Source: Xylocopilactobacillus apicola (lineage in GTDB: Bacteria > Bacillota > Bacilli > Lactobacillales > Lactobacillaceae). Taken from it: a stretch of 64,000 bases of DNA. Of the stretch, positions 1-8,220 are shown piece by piece. Below the pieces are notes generated by a model, which made no database searches, was not told the origin of the DNA, and was given only the letters and a program-made list of their open reading frames with translations. The position numbers were made by a program, and so were the translations under genes. How positions within the stretch are numbered: position 1 is the first letter of the stretch; every line of letters starts with the position of its first letter. Location: NCBI RefSeq assembly GCF_033095985.1, contig NZ_AP026802.1, positions 1,426,001 to 1,490,000 of the forward strand. The letters are read 5' to 3'.

Positions 1-779
1 TAATTGAAGCAATGACTTCAGACGTTGCACTCATCTTATTACCAACAGTTTTGTACCGAAGCGCTCAAGTTCTTGATATGGAGCGAATTACAAAAGCTGC
101 GCACGAAAAAGGAATCATTATTGGTTGGGACCTGTGTCATGCAATTGGCGCTATTAAGATGGACTTTGCGAAAGTTCAGCCTGACTTTGCAATCTGGTGT
201 ACTTATAAGTATTTATCTGCGGGTCCTGGTTCAGTTGCCGGATTATACTTAAATAAAAAACACTTTGATGAAAATCCCGGCCTTGCTGGTTGGTGGGGAA
301 ACCGCGACGATACTCAATTCCAACTTAAACATCAGTTTGAACACCAAAAAGATGTATCTGGCTGGCAAATTGGTTCGCCAACAATGTTAGGAATGGCACC
401 GTTAGAAGGAACATTAAATTTGATTAATAGCATTGGAATGGATAAAATCCGAACCAAATCGCTAAAAATTACTTCTTACTTAATGTTTTTGATCGATGAG
501 AAATTAGCTAAATATGGCTGTACAGTGGGAAATCCGCGTGAAGATGATAAACGCGGCGGACACGTTTGCTTAGAACATCCCAATGCTTTTCAAATTTGTT
601 CAGCGCTTAAAGATCGCAATGTAATTCCTGATTTCCGTGAACCTGACGTTATCCGTTTAGCTCCAATTGCTCTTTACACTTCTTATGAAGATGTTTATAA
701 AATGGTTGAAATATTAGAGGATATTATGGATTCCAAGAGCTATGAAAAGTACAGTTCTAAACGTAGTTTAGTAGTTTAA
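1..779 (+). CDS. kynU: Kynureninase, 3' part (N-terminus outside window)
   Basis: Cytosolic PLP enzyme that cleaves L-kynurenine to anthranilate and L-alanine. The open frame runs in from before base 1 (codons ATT GAA GCA precede the first ATG at 12), so the gene is cut by the window edge; about 258 of the usual roughly 410-430 residues are present. Seen: the aspartate/histidine segment GWDLCHAIG, the PLP-lysine motif CTYKYLSAGPG, and the family segments GWWG and GSPTMLGMAPLEG. It ends with TAA, followed by a strong terminator. Catabolic kynurenine genes are uncommon in lactobacilli as far as I know, so the missing upstream neighbours matter. Identification is firm from the motifs. Confidence 0.93.
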   Translation, partial: IEAMTSDVALILLPTVLYRSAQVLDMERITKAAHEKGIIIGWDLCHAIGAIKMDFAKVQPDFAIWCTYKYLSAGPGSVAGLYLNKKHFDENPGLAGWWGNRDDTQFQLKHQFEHQKDVSGWQIGSPTMLGMAPLEGTLNLINSIGMDKIRTKSLKITSYLMFLIDEKLAKYGCTVGNPREDDKRGGHVCLEHPNAFQICSALKDRNVIPDFREPDVIRLAPIALYTSYEDVYKMVEILEDIMDSKSYEKYSSKRSLVV

Positions 780-785
780 TTAGTT

Positions 786-818
786 ATCCCCCCAGAATCA
801 TACTCTAGGGGGATTTTT
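786..818 (+). terminator. Intrinsic terminator after kynureninase
   Basis: Arms ATCCCCC (786-792) and GGGGGAT (808-814) with a 15-nt loop, followed by TTTTG. It separates kynU from the HicB-like gene. Confidence 0.85.
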
Positions 819-843
819 GTTTAAAGAAACAAAAGGAGAATAA

Positions 844-1245
844 TTGAAATATTTATATTATGCAACATTCCATAAGGATCCCGAATCAGGTTACTATGAA
901 GTTGAATTTCCAGACTTCAAGCCGTATATCGCTACTTTTGGAGAGGATATGGCTCGTGCGCTACGTCATGCCAAGAATGGTCTCGAATTGTATTTAATTG
1001 TTATGGAGGATGATCTGGAAAAAATTCCTCCTGCAAGTAACTATGAAACAATCAAGTACAAAAAAGGCGACTTACTGATTCCTATTGAAGCTGACACCGA
1101 TGTTGCCCGAATGCAAGATAACAGCAAACTTGTCAAAAAAACTGTGATGATCCCCTTTTACTTAAGTTTGGTAGCTAAAGAACGAAAAATAGATCTTAGT
1201 CGTGTTTTAACTGATGCTTTGAAAAAAGTTTTAAATTTAAGCTAA
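844..1245 (+). CDS. Orphan HicB-like antitoxin protein
   Basis: 133 residues beginning at a TTG codon; AAAGGAGAA lies 5 nt upstream, and no ATG fits. The N-terminal half (about 1-75) has the HicB partial-RNase-H-like fold signature: YYATFHKDPESGYYEVEFPDF, then a track of AxxxAxxxLELYL type. The C-terminal part (about 90-133) looks like a short ribbon-helix-helix DNA-binding segment (KKTVMIPFYLSLVAKERKIDLSR...). In complete type II modules a small HicA mRNA interferase lies next door; no hicA-sized frame with its conserved histidine is visible on either side. It may be a solitary antitoxin or a repressor of an unlinked gene. Confidence 0.75.
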   Translation: MKYLYYATFHKDPESGYYEVEFPDFKPYIATFGEDMARALRHAKNGLELYLIVMEDDLEKIPPASNYETIKYKKGDLLIPIEADTDVARMQDNSKLVKKTVMIPFYLSLVAKERKIDLSRVLTDALKKVLNLS

Positions 1246-1280
1246 AAAATACTCCGCCAGTTTATTAACTTTTGGAGTAC
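1244..1280 (-). terminator. Terminator downstream of Cof phosphatase (minus strand)
   Basis: Arms TACTCC (1250-1255) and GGAGTA (1274-1279); on the minus strand the stem is followed by six T. It sits between the convergent ends of the HicB-like gene and the Cof phosphatase gene and may also work weakly on the plus strand. Confidence 0.7.
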
Positions 1281-1284
1281 CTCA

Positions 1285-2106
1285 CTAATTCAAGATGAAT
1301 CTTTCAATTAATTCAGCAACGCTGTCATGATTGTTGTCACAATCCAACACATGATCCGCTGCTTTTTTTATTTCTGGAATTGCATTTTCGACTGCTACCC
1401 CTAAGCCAGCAGCTTCAATCATTGATAAATCATTAGAATTATCTCCAACTGCAATAATTTCTTCCGGTGAGATATCCAATAATTTTGCTAACTGAAGCAA
1501 TCCTTTACCTTTGTTAACCCCGCCCGTGTTAAATTCCAGATAGCGATTCGATGAATAGGTAGTCGTTGTTACATCTAACACGTCCTTCGGAACTTCTTCT
1601 CTCAATGCTTCCAGTTGCGAACGATCTTGATTCATAAACAGCATCTTCACTAAAGGTTGATCACGCAAAAAATCAATAGAAGGTTCATCAAACACTTGAT
1701 AAGGAAATCCCATGCGATCAAGATAGTCTTTTTCGCTTTCGTTTAAATTACAAACATAAATTTCCTCCATGCAATAAATATGCATTGGTAGTGAATGATC
1801 CTCACCGATTTGAAATAGTTGATTAATCAAATCAAAATCCATGAGCGTCTTTTCAATCACTCGCTCATTTTTATTTTCGGTAATAACACTACCATTAAAG
1901 GAAACAACATACTCTCCTGGCTTGTTCAGAGCATCAATTTCATCTAAAGTTTGGCGAATTAGCGTATAGCCCCGTCCACCATTTGGTACAAAAAGCACCC
2001 CTTTCGCTCGAGCTTTTCTAATCGCCTCACGGGTCTTCTCTCCCACGTGCTTATCATCATTTAAAAGCGTTTCATCTAAATCACTCGCAATTAACTTGTA
2101 TTTCAT
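1285..2106 (-). CDS. Cof-type HAD-IIB sugar-phosphate/FMN-type phosphatase
   Basis: 273 residues, the normal length for Cof-type HAD hydrolases. Motif I is SDLDETLL near the N-terminus (nucleophile Asp and acid/base Asp, with Glu at the usual Gly position), motif II is the VSFNGS segment, motif III is the Lys in NKGKGLLQLAKLL, and motif IV is AVGDNSNDLSMIEAA. These proteins are cytosolic Mg-dependent phosphatases of sugar phosphates, PLP or FMN; the exact substrate cannot be read from sequence. It is the third gene of the P-type ATPase/ArsR unit, 30 bp after the regulator and before a terminator, so it is probably co-transcribed with the metal exporter. Confidence 0.88.
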   Translation of the reverse strand: MKYKLIASDLDETLLNDDKHVGEKTREAIRKARAKGVLFVPNGGRGYTLIRQTLDEIDALNKPGEYVVSFNGSVITENKNERVIEKTLMDFDLINQLFQIGEDHSLPMHIYCMEEIYVCNLNESEKDYLDRMGFPYQVFDEPSIDFLRDQPLVKMLFMNQDRSQLEALREEVPKDVLDVTTTTYSSNRYLEFNTGGVNKGKGLLQLAKLLDISPEEIIAVGDNSNDLSMIEAAGLGVAVENAIPEIKKAADHVLDCDNNHDSVAELIERFILN

Positions 2107-2136
2107 TATCTTTCACCAAAAACAAACCCAAAAAAA

Positions 2137-2466
2137 TTATTTTTGAGCTTGTTCATTCTTTTCTTCGATATGGGTCTTTGTCAAATCGTAAATTTGTAAA
2201 ACATGTTCATCAATCAAACGATAATAAATCTGTTTATCAGATCTTTCTCCGACAACCAAACGCTGCTGACGTAATAACCGTAACTGATGAGAGACATTCG
2301 ACGAAGACAAATCCAACAAATTTGCAATCGCTGAAACCGTAATTGGTCCATTAGCGACTGCCAAAATAATCCTCATCCGGGTCGGATCGCTCATCGTTTT
2401 AAAAACATCAACGATCGGCTGAAGCTCTGATTTTGATGGTAAATCTAGTTCATCCATCGCTGCCAA
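2137..2466 (-). CDS. ArsR/SmtB-family metal-sensing repressor
   Basis: 109 residues with a winged helix: DPTRMRIILAVANG, then recognition helix SSSNVSHQLRLLRQQRLV, then the wing GERSDKQIYYRL. The last helix carries D-x-H-x10-H-x2-E (IDEH...KTHIEE), close to the CzrA/SmtB alpha-5 site (Asp, His, His, His) with Glu at the fourth position, so a divalent transition-metal sensor (Zn/Co/Fe-type) is likely rather than an arsenic sensor; the alpha-3 CVC motif of ArsR/CadC is absent. It is 17 bp downstream of the ATPase it presumably controls through the palindrome at 4393-4412. The metal identity is inferred. Confidence 0.87.
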   Translation of the reverse strand: MAAMDELDLPSKSELQPIVDVFKTMSDPTRMRIILAVANGPITVSAIANLLDLSSSNVSHQLRLLRQQRLVVGERSDKQIYYRLIDEHVLQIYDLTKTHIEEKNEQAQK

Positions 2467-2483
2467 TTTCTACCTCCCAAAAA

Positions 2484-4358
2484 TTATGTTTGGGGACGCC
2501 GAACCAGCAACAAACGTAAACTATTAAAAGTTACAATTAGCGTACTGCCCTCATGTAACGCAACTCCCCAACCAATATTAGTAATTTGTAAAACATTCAA
2601 CAATAACAATAATACCACAACTGAAAGAGAAAAAATGATATTTTCTATCACAATCCAGTTCATTTTACCAGAAAGATAGTGAGCAAAAGTTAGACGAGAC
2701 AAATCATTTTTCACTAAAACAACATCAGCCACATCAATCGCAACATCGGTCCCAGATCCCATAGCAACCCCAATATCTGCGTTTACTAACGCAGGAGCAT
2801 CATTGACTCCATCACCAACCATCGCAACTTCTCGATCTTCTTGGTGTAATTGATCAATTACTTCTACTTTTTGATCTGGCATTACATTAGTTACCACTTC
2901 TTCAATCGCCAAATTACCAGCAACGGCTTGACCCGTGATCTTAGAATCACCTGTAATCATCACTGTTTTCACTCCATGATGATTGAAGTACTGGATCGCA
3001 CTCTTGGCAGTCTCCTTCGGTAAATCCATTAACGCAACTGCCCCAACTACTTTACCGTCAATTCCAAGATAAACAACGGTTTTGCCTTGTTCGCTCCACT
3101 TCTTATAACGAATTTTATACGAATCAGAAATTTGATTAAAATTTTCACTTTTACCAATCGAATATTCATGTCCTTGATAACTAGCACTTAAACCTTGACC
3201 AATTTTATTCTCACAATCTAATCCGTTTAATTTCTCAGTTGGTTTAAAACCAGCCACAATCGCTTTAGCTAATGGATGATTGCTCTGTTTTTCCAAGGCA
3301 ACAATCACATTAATTAACTCTTTACGATCAATTGTCTGATCAAAAAAGGAATCTGTCACCGCTGGTTCACCTTGAGTTAAAGTTCCCGTCTTATCAAACG
3401 CAATCGCTTTTAACTGCGAAAGGTTGGCTAAATACGCGCCACCCTTAAAAAGAACTCCATTGCGAGCTAAATTAGAAATACTCGACAGTGTTGCTGGAAC
3501 CGCACTCGCAGCCAAGGCACAAGGAGACGCCGCAACTAAAAAGCCAATCATGCGATAAAAACTCATTTCCCAGGTCCAACCAAATAAAAACGGACCGGCA
3601 AGAAGTACAAATGGTAATAATAGTAATACTGTTTTTACATAAACTGGTTCAATTTTTTGAATAATTGTTGCCGTTTTAGTGGGAGTTTCTTGCGCCGTTT
3701 CAACCATTTGAATAATTTTGGCAAAAACTGTATCCGAACTATTTTTGGTAACAACCATCTCAAAAGTTGAATTTCCGTTAATCGTCCCACCAAAAACTTC
3801 ATCGCCAGTTTGCTTTTCGCGTGGAATGCTTTCCCCACTGATCGAAGCTTCGTTAATACTGGCGCTTCCTTTAGTGATCGTACCATCAGTTGGCACTTGG
3901 GCACCATTTAAAACTTGAAGATGGTCACCGACTGACAAATCACTGACAGCAACTATTTCCATTTTTCCATCATAATTAATTCTCTGTGCCTCTACAGGTG
4001 CCATTTTGAGTAAAGAAGTGATTTCCTTGCGACTTTTATTTTCAGCGTATTCCTCCAGAAAATCTGCGCCAGCGAAAATTAAGATTAATAGTGCAGCTTC
4101 TTCAAAACTACCAATAATCATTGAACCAAGTGCCGCTAAACACATCAAAATATGAATGTTTGGAATAAAACGTTTCTGTTCTTTAGTTTTTTCAACTGTA
4201 TCTGTCAAACCTTCTAAAGTAACGTGATATCCTGCCAAAAGTACAGCTGCGAAAAACAATCCATTTCGCATTATTAACTGATTTTCAGGGACAAATAAAG
4301 CTCCAAAGAAAATTACTAGTCCGATCAAATATGCCCAAACTGGCTTTGACAATTTCAT
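2484..4358 (-). CDS. P1B-4-type metal-exporting P-type ATPase
   Basis: Integral membrane ATPase for divalent metal efflux. Motifs in order: the TGES-type A-domain loop (ASISGES), transmembrane SPCALA, phosphorylation loop DKTGTLT, nucleotide-binding HP (SNHPLA), TGDSK, VGDGVNDAPAL, and the C-terminal transmembrane ALHEGST. SPC in place of CPC, together with HEGS/T, is the signature of P1B-4 pumps (CoaT, PfeT/FrvA class; Fe, Co or Zn). There is no N-terminal heavy-metal-binding domain, as usual for that class. A longer frame begins at 4394, but that ATG lies inside the operator, close to the predicted transcription start, and has no ribosome site; the ATG at 4358 follows GAGAGATAGG and is preferred (624 residues). 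First gene of the operon with arsR and cof. Confidence 0.88.
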   Translation of the reverse strand: MKLSKPVWAYLIGLVIFFGALFVPENQLIMRNGLFFAAVLLAGYHVTLEGLTDTVEKTKEQKRFIPNIHILMCLAALGSMIIGSFEEAALLILIFAGADFLEEYAENKSRKEITSLLKMAPVEAQRINYDGKMEIVAVSDLSVGDHLQVLNGAQVPTDGTITKGSASINEASISGESIPREKQTGDEVFGGTINGNSTFEMVVTKNSSDTVFAKIIQMVETAQETPTKTATIIQKIEPVYVKTVLLLLPFVLLAGPFLFGWTWEMSFYRMIGFLVAASPCALAASAVPATLSSISNLARNGVLFKGGAYLANLSQLKAIAFDKTGTLTQGEPAVTDSFFDQTIDRKELINVIVALEKQSNHPLAKAIVAGFKPTEKLNGLDCENKIGQGLSASYQGHEYSIGKSENFNQISDSYKIRYKKWSEQGKTVVYLGIDGKVVGAVALMDLPKETAKSAIQYFNHHGVKTVMITGDSKITGQAVAGNLAIEEVVTNVMPDQKVEVIDQLHQEDREVAMVGDGVNDAPALVNADIGVAMGSGTDVAIDVADVVLVKNDLSRLTFAHYLSGKMNWIVIENIIFSLSVVVLLLLLNVLQITNIGWGVALHEGSTLIVTFNSLRLLLVRRPQT

Positions 4359-4392
4359 AAATATACCTATCTCTCTAAACTCTTTATTGTTC

Positions 4393-4412
4393 ATATGAAC
4401 AACTGTTCATAT
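4393..4412. promoter_or_regulatory. ArsR-type operator palindrome
   Basis: Perfect 9-bp arms ATATGAACA and TGTTCATAT around a 2-nt centre. This matches the shape of ArsR/SmtB-family operators (12-2-12 type with TGAACA/TGTTCA cores). It lies immediately downstream of the predicted transcription start of the ATPase operon, where a bound repressor would block RNA polymerase. Confidence 0.8.
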
Positions 4413-4422
4413 ATTCATTTAG

Positions 4423-4451
4423 AATATAAGAGATTTTTTGGTTTTTGTCAA
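4423..4451 (-). promoter_or_regulatory. Sigma-70-type promoter of the metal-efflux operon
   Basis: On the minus strand TTGACA (4446-4451), a 17-nt spacer and TATATT (4423-4428). The expected start at about 4416 places the palindrome at 4393-4412 in the first transcribed bases. Confidence 0.82.
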
Positions 4452-4456
4452 GAAGG

Positions 4457-4484
4457 AAAATAAAAAAGGAACCTCATCGGTCCC
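4457..4484 (-). terminator. Terminator of the pcp operon
   Basis: On the minus strand GGGACC-GATGA-GGTTCC (one G-T pair) followed by TTTTTTATTTT. It begins next to the pcp stop codon and overlaps nothing in the divergently regulated metal operon except its far upstream edge. Confidence 0.82.
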
Positions 4485-4487
4485 CCA

Positions 4488-5135
4488 TTAAGCAATGGTT
4501 CCTTCAACGGTTTCAAGATCGTTTTTGCCGTCCCGTTCAACAATTGCATTAATTGCCGCTGTAATTCCCCTAACATCATCTTCTAATGATAACGATGGTG
4601 TTCCTGGGCGGGTAACTACTTGATCGGGTAGAAAAGGAATATGAATAAATCCTGCTTTAATTTTTGGAAATTCTTTGTCTTTCATATACTGAACTTGATA
4701 GAAAATATGATTACAAACGAATGTTCCCGCTGTATTTGATACTTCGGCCGGTAAACCTGCCTCACGGATTGCCCGAGCCATCGCTTTAACAGGTAATTGA
4801 GTAAAATATGCAGGGGCACCGTCTTCATGAATCCGTTGATTAAAAGGTTGATAACCCGCGTTATCTTTAATCCGACCGTCATCTAAATTAATCGCAACTC
4901 GCTCTGGTGTAATCGCAAATCGACCGCCAGCCTGACCAACGTTTAAGACGTAATCAGGTTGATAATTTTTGATTGCTTCCTTTACTACTTCGGCACACCG
5001 ACCAAATTCGGTTGGAATTTCCAGCTTAATAATTTGAGCTCCAGCAATTGAATCTGACAGTCTTTTAACTGTTTCAATTGCTGGGTTAATTTTATCATCC
5101 CCAAAAGGATTGAAGCCTGTTACTAATATTTTCAT
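4488..5135 (-). CDS. pcp: Pyrrolidone-carboxylate peptidase (pyroglutamyl peptidase I)
   Basis: 215 residues, typical length. Cytosolic cysteine peptidase (family C15) that removes N-terminal 5-oxoproline from peptides. Seen: the start [19 protein letters not shown], the Glu segment ITPERVAIN, the catalytic-Cys segment [13 protein letters not shown] and the His of [12 protein letters not shown], giving the Glu-Cys-His triad. It is the last gene of a three-gene unit with the DUF969 and DUF979 membrane proteins, 14 bp downstream of the DUF979 gene. That association recurs in Firmicutes and suggests the membrane pair transports a related substrate such as 5-oxoproline or its peptides (inference). 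Confidence 0.95.
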   Translation of the reverse strand: MKILVTGFNPFGDDKINPAIETVKRLSDSIAGAQIIKLEIPTEFGRCAEVVKEAIKNYQPDYVLNVGQAGGRFAITPERVAINLDDGRIKDNAGYQPFNQRIHEDGAPAYFTQLPVKAMARAIREAGLPAEVSNTAGTFVCNHIFYQVQYMKDKEFPKIKAGFIHIPFLPDQVVTRPGTPSLSLEDDVRGITAAINAIVERDGKNDLETVEGTIA

Positions 5136-5149
5136 TTTTAGTCCTCCAT

Positions 5150-6064
5150 TTAAAAAGCCAAGAAATACATTAGTATAATATGAGCAAGTAAAAGGATTGC
5201 GGCGATCGGCAATTGCTGTTTAATCACACCCATCTGATCATCCATGTCTAACAGTGCCACTGGCAAACTGTTAAAATTGGCAGCCATTGGTGTCACTAAA
5301 GTACCGCAATAACCTGAAGTCATTCCAAGCGCTGCAACGACTGCGGGATTCCCTCCTTGAGCAACAACAAAAGGAATTCCGACTGCAGCTGTAATTATCG
5401 CAAATGCTGCAAAAGCATTTCCCATAATGATCGTAAATAGAGCCATTGATATACAATAGAGAATCACTCCAAAAAGTCGATTTCCAGGTGGAAAGGCTCC
5501 CGAAATCAACTTGGCTGTCAAATCACCGACACCCGCTGCCGTAAATACTGCACCAAGAGTTGCTAGAAGTTGCGGTAAAATTCCGGCCGTTCCGACTGAA
5601 CGAATCATCCTTTGAGTATCATTATAAACCATTTTTACTGGAGCCTTTGTTTCAACCATTGCAACAATTAAAGAAATAACTGCTCCAAAACCAACCGCGA
5701 CTTGACCACCTAGTTTAGTGAATGACCCAATACAGATGGCGACAACAGCTAAAACGATACTAGGTAAGAAAATCCAACCACCTAATTTTTTGGCAAATTG
5801 AGCTGCATGTTTTCCATCTACTGGTTCAATTGTCCCAACTTTAATTTGTTTAAATAACGCCAAAACTCCAATTACTAACACTAAAAAACCAGTAATTTTT
5901 TTCGGAATAAAATTACCAAAAGCAAAAATTATCGCTAAAATCAACCAGAAAATCCCCGTCCCGATCCGAGCAGGATTTTCTTCATCTTTGAAACTTTCTT
6001 GTGCAGCAATCGCCAAACAAACACCAACTAAAGCATAGAAAAACATCAATAAATTACTTGCCAT
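5150..6064 (-). CDS. DUF979 family membrane protein (putative permease subunit)
   Basis: Very hydrophobic protein of about 304 residues with roughly eight to nine predicted transmembrane segments and the family segments [18 protein letters not shown] and [18 protein letters not shown] frame two codons longer starts with GTG at 6070, but the Shine-Dalgarno GAGGTGA is too close to it; the ATG at 6064 is well placed. It overlaps the end of the DUF969 gene by 11 bp, implying translational coupling and a two-component membrane complex. Transport function is an inference from topology and the neighbouring pcp; no substrate is established to my knowledge. Confidence 0.85.
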   Translation of the reverse strand: MASNLLMFFYALVGVCLAIAAQESFKDEENPARIGTGIFWLILAIIFAFGNFIPKKITGFLVLVIGVLALFKQIKVGTIEPVDGKHAAQFAKKLGGWIFLPSIVLAVVAICIGSFTKLGGQVAVGFGAVISLIVAMVETKAPVKMVYNDTQRMIRSVGTAGILPQLLATLGAVFTAAGVGDLTAKLISGAFPPGNRLFGVILYCISMALFTIIMGNAFAAFAIITAAVGIPFVVAQGGNPAVVAALGMTSGYCGTLVTPMAANFNSLPVALLDMDDQMGVIKQQLPIAAILLLAHIILMYFLAF

Positions 6065-6728
6065 TGACACTCACCTCGTTAAATTTTCGATCAAAAAGTG
6101 AATTCCAAATTACTCCTACCACAAAAGTAATAACTGCCATTGGAATTGAATATAGAACGATTTTAGTAGGACTAACTGCGTATTTCAGACCATTCATGGT
6201 ACTAGAAATCAGTAAAACTCCACTGGAAGCAATGAACAAATTTTGAGCAAAAAAATTACCCAAATTTTCCACGGCCGCCGAATGTCCTTTGATAAGCTCT
6301 TGCTCACGTTTTGTTAATGGTCGTTTAGTTTCAGCTGCCGCAGTTGTCATTGGAACTACTAGTGGTCTTACAAAAGTAACTTGCCCTGAAAAAGAAATTC
6401 CAAAAATGCCACCAATTTCTCTAATCAACATGTAAATATCGAGAATTGTACTTGGAGTTGCATTTTTGATTCGTTTGATCGCGTTAATAGCTACCTCTTT
6501 TAATCCATGACTCTCAACTAAACCAATCATCGGCAAAGTTAGAAAATACAAGGTTACCATTCTGTTATCTGTAAAACTCTTTCCTAAAATCTCTAGTAAC
6601 TGGCCAAAATCCATCCCCGATAGCAAACCTGTCGCAACCGCTGCAATAATAACAACTGCCGTCGGATCAAATTTTAAAGCAAAACCAATTACAATAATTA
6701 AGATTCCAAGTAGTTTTATGTACTCCAT
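6054..6728 (-). CDS. DUF969 family membrane protein
   Basis: 224 residues, mostly hydrophobic, with about five to six transmembrane segments. The family segments are MIGLVESHGLKEVAI, IREIGGIFGISFSGQVTFVRP and AVENLGNFFAQNLFIASSG. The start ATG at 6728 follows AAGAGGGAG. First gene of the DUF969-DUF979-pcp operon. The glycine/proline-rich discontinuous helices resemble ion-transporter families, so it is probably half of a heteromeric transporter. Function is not proven. Confidence 0.85.
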   Translation of the reverse strand: MEYIKLLGILIIVIGFALKFDPTAVVIIAAVATGLLSGMDFGQLLEILGKSFTDNRMVTLYFLTLPMIGLVESHGLKEVAINAIKRIKNATPSTILDIYMLIREIGGIFGISFSGQVTFVRPLVVPMTTAAAETKRPLTKREQELIKGHSAAVENLGNFFAQNLFIASSGVLLISSTMNGLKYAVSPTKIVLYSIPMAVITFVVGVIWNSLFDRKFNEVSVNGK

Positions 6729-6833
6729 TAATCCATCTCCCTCTTAAAATAACAAATATTTTTTAATTTTAACATAAGTTACTGCTTATTTCTAGTTCTT
6801 TAAATAGTATAGATAAGGCAAACAATTAATAAT

Positions 6834-8120
6834 TTAACTATCGTTTTTTCTTTTGCTAGAGCTCAATATGCCTAATTGTTCTCGATATTTAGCGACTGTG
6901 CGCCGAGCAATTTTTATTCCTGCCTCACCCAACAATTCAACTAACTTTTGATCACTTAACGGATGGGCAGCTTCCTCCTTTGAAATCAATGTTTGTATTT
7001 TCAATTGGACCTGAGGTACTGAATGATCAGATTTAGGATTGCTTCTCTTAGTGAAGAAATATTTCAACTCGAAAACCCCAAAATCTGTTTGAAGATATTT
7101 TCCATTAATAGTTCGACTCACAGTTGACATACTAATATCTAGTTTTTGTGCTACGTCGCGCAGCAAAAGAGGATTCAAAGGACCTGAATGATGCAGAAAA
7201 AAATCTGCCTGTGCTTCAATAATTATTCGGCCAATCATGGAAATAGTCTGAATTCGGCGATCTAAATTGCGTTTTAATGCTTGATATTCTTGATATTTTG
7301 ACTTGACATAAGATTGCACTTCCAAATCTGTACTTTTTTGCAATTCATTATAAGTTTCTTCCGCAAAAACTAAATTAGGATAACCATATTTAGTCACCTC
7401 AAGCGTCAATTTTCCCTTATGATTTCGAACAATCAATTCTGGAACGATGTAATTATTTTGAAGTTTATTTTCCGTAAAAGGATAAGGAGTTAATGTTTGA
7501 ATGACTTTAAAAGCTGACTGAACCTCTGTAAGTGTTACCCCGAGCATCTTTGAGATTTCGTTCCAACGGTGTTCAATGAGCTCATTAGAACAATTGTCCA
7601 ATATTTTTAAAGCAAGGGTGCTGGCAGGAGTTGCAGTTTTAAATTGCAATTGTAAACTCAAGCATTCTAGTAAATTCTGCGCCCCAACTCCTGGTGGATC
7701 CAAATTGTAAAGTAACTCTTTAGCATCCATTAGGGTAACTTGATCGATCGAAAGTTCCTGTAAAAGATCCTCATCTTTTGTTAATAAGTATCCATGCTCA
7801 TCTAGGTGCTCTATTAAAACCAAAACTACGACACTTAAGGGAGTATCCCGCATTGTCAAATGCACCTGATCAAATAAATAGTCGTAAACCGTCTGATGTT
7901 CCTGCTGATTATTGAAAAGCGTCGTTGACATTTCCACTTCCCGTTTGGAAATCATTGGATTTACGTCAAATAGAGGATTTGACATGCTTACATTTTGAGC
8001 ATAATCGCTCAGATCAATTAAATTTGTCTGTAATATTAAAATGGACTGCTTCATGCTCTGTGTTAAAGCAAGGCTGTGAAGCTGTTTCTGGTTTATTTGA
8101 TAACTCTGTTTTAATCCCAT
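6834..8120 (-). CDS. rpoN: RNA polymerase sigma-54 factor
   Basis: 428 residues. The N-terminal region I is Gln-rich (LTQSMKQSILILQTNLIDL) and contacts activator and core; the central part is the core-binding domain with DPPGVGAQNLLECL; the C-terminal part has a helix-turn-helix (KLDISMSTVSRTINGKYLQT) and the RpoN box ARRTVAKYRE near residues 405-414, which reads the -24 element. RpoN needs an AAA+ activator to open promoters. In lactobacilli its targets are usually mannose-family PTS operons; here a matching promoter (23204-23222) and a LevR-type activator lie 15 kb away, on the far side of the CRISPR locus. Confidence 0.96.
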   Translation of the reverse strand: MGLKQSYQINQKQLHSLALTQSMKQSILILQTNLIDLSDYAQNVSMSNPLFDVNPMISKREVEMSTTLFNNQQEHQTVYDYLFDQVHLTMRDTPLSVVVLVLIEHLDEHGYLLTKDEDLLQELSIDQVTLMDAKELLYNLDPPGVGAQNLLECLSLQLQFKTATPASTLALKILDNCSNELIEHRWNEISKMLGVTLTEVQSAFKVIQTLTPYPFTENKLQNNYIVPELIVRNHKGKLTLEVTKYGYPNLVFAEETYNELQKSTDLEVQSYVKSKYQEYQALKRNLDRRIQTISMIGRIIIEAQADFFLHHSGPLNPLLLRDVAQKLDISMSTVSRTINGKYLQTDFGVFELKYFFTKRSNPKSDHSVPQVQLKIQTLISKEEAAHPLSDQKLVELLGEAGIKIARRTVAKYREQLGILSSSKRKNDS

Positions 8121-8141
8121 CTGCTACACTCGTTTTTACTA

Positions 8142-8171
8142 ATTGTACCTCAGATTTAGTGATAGCGGCAA
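8142..8171 (-). promoter_or_regulatory. Probable rpoN promoter
   Basis: On the minus strand TTGCCG (8166-8171), 18 nt, TACAAT (8142-8147), ending 21 bp before the rpoN start. Reasonable but not a strong match. Confidence 0.45.
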
Positions 8172-8192
8172 CAAAACTTTAAGCGGCACAAA

Positions 8193-8220
8193 AAATACCC
8201 CCTGCAAATGCAGGGAGTAC
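8193..8220 (-). terminator. Degenerate last repeat acting as array terminator
   Basis: This decayed repeat keeps the 7-6-4-6-5 architecture, but the stem has become CCCTGC/GCAGGG (a covarying pair). On the minus strand it is extended to CCCTGCATTTGCAGGG and runs into GGTATTTTTTG, an intrinsic terminator. It probably ends pre-crRNA transcription. Confidence 0.8.

Noticed and set aside
1250-1279. Small RNA or hicA remnant between the HicB-like gene and the Cof gene
   Set aside because: The 39-bp gap is fully explained by a terminator hairpin.
4358-4394. Start of the P1B-4 ATPase at the first in-frame ATG (4394)
   Set aside because: That codon is part of the operator palindrome, lies about 20 nt from the predicted transcription start and has no Shine-Dalgarno; the ATG at 4358 has one.
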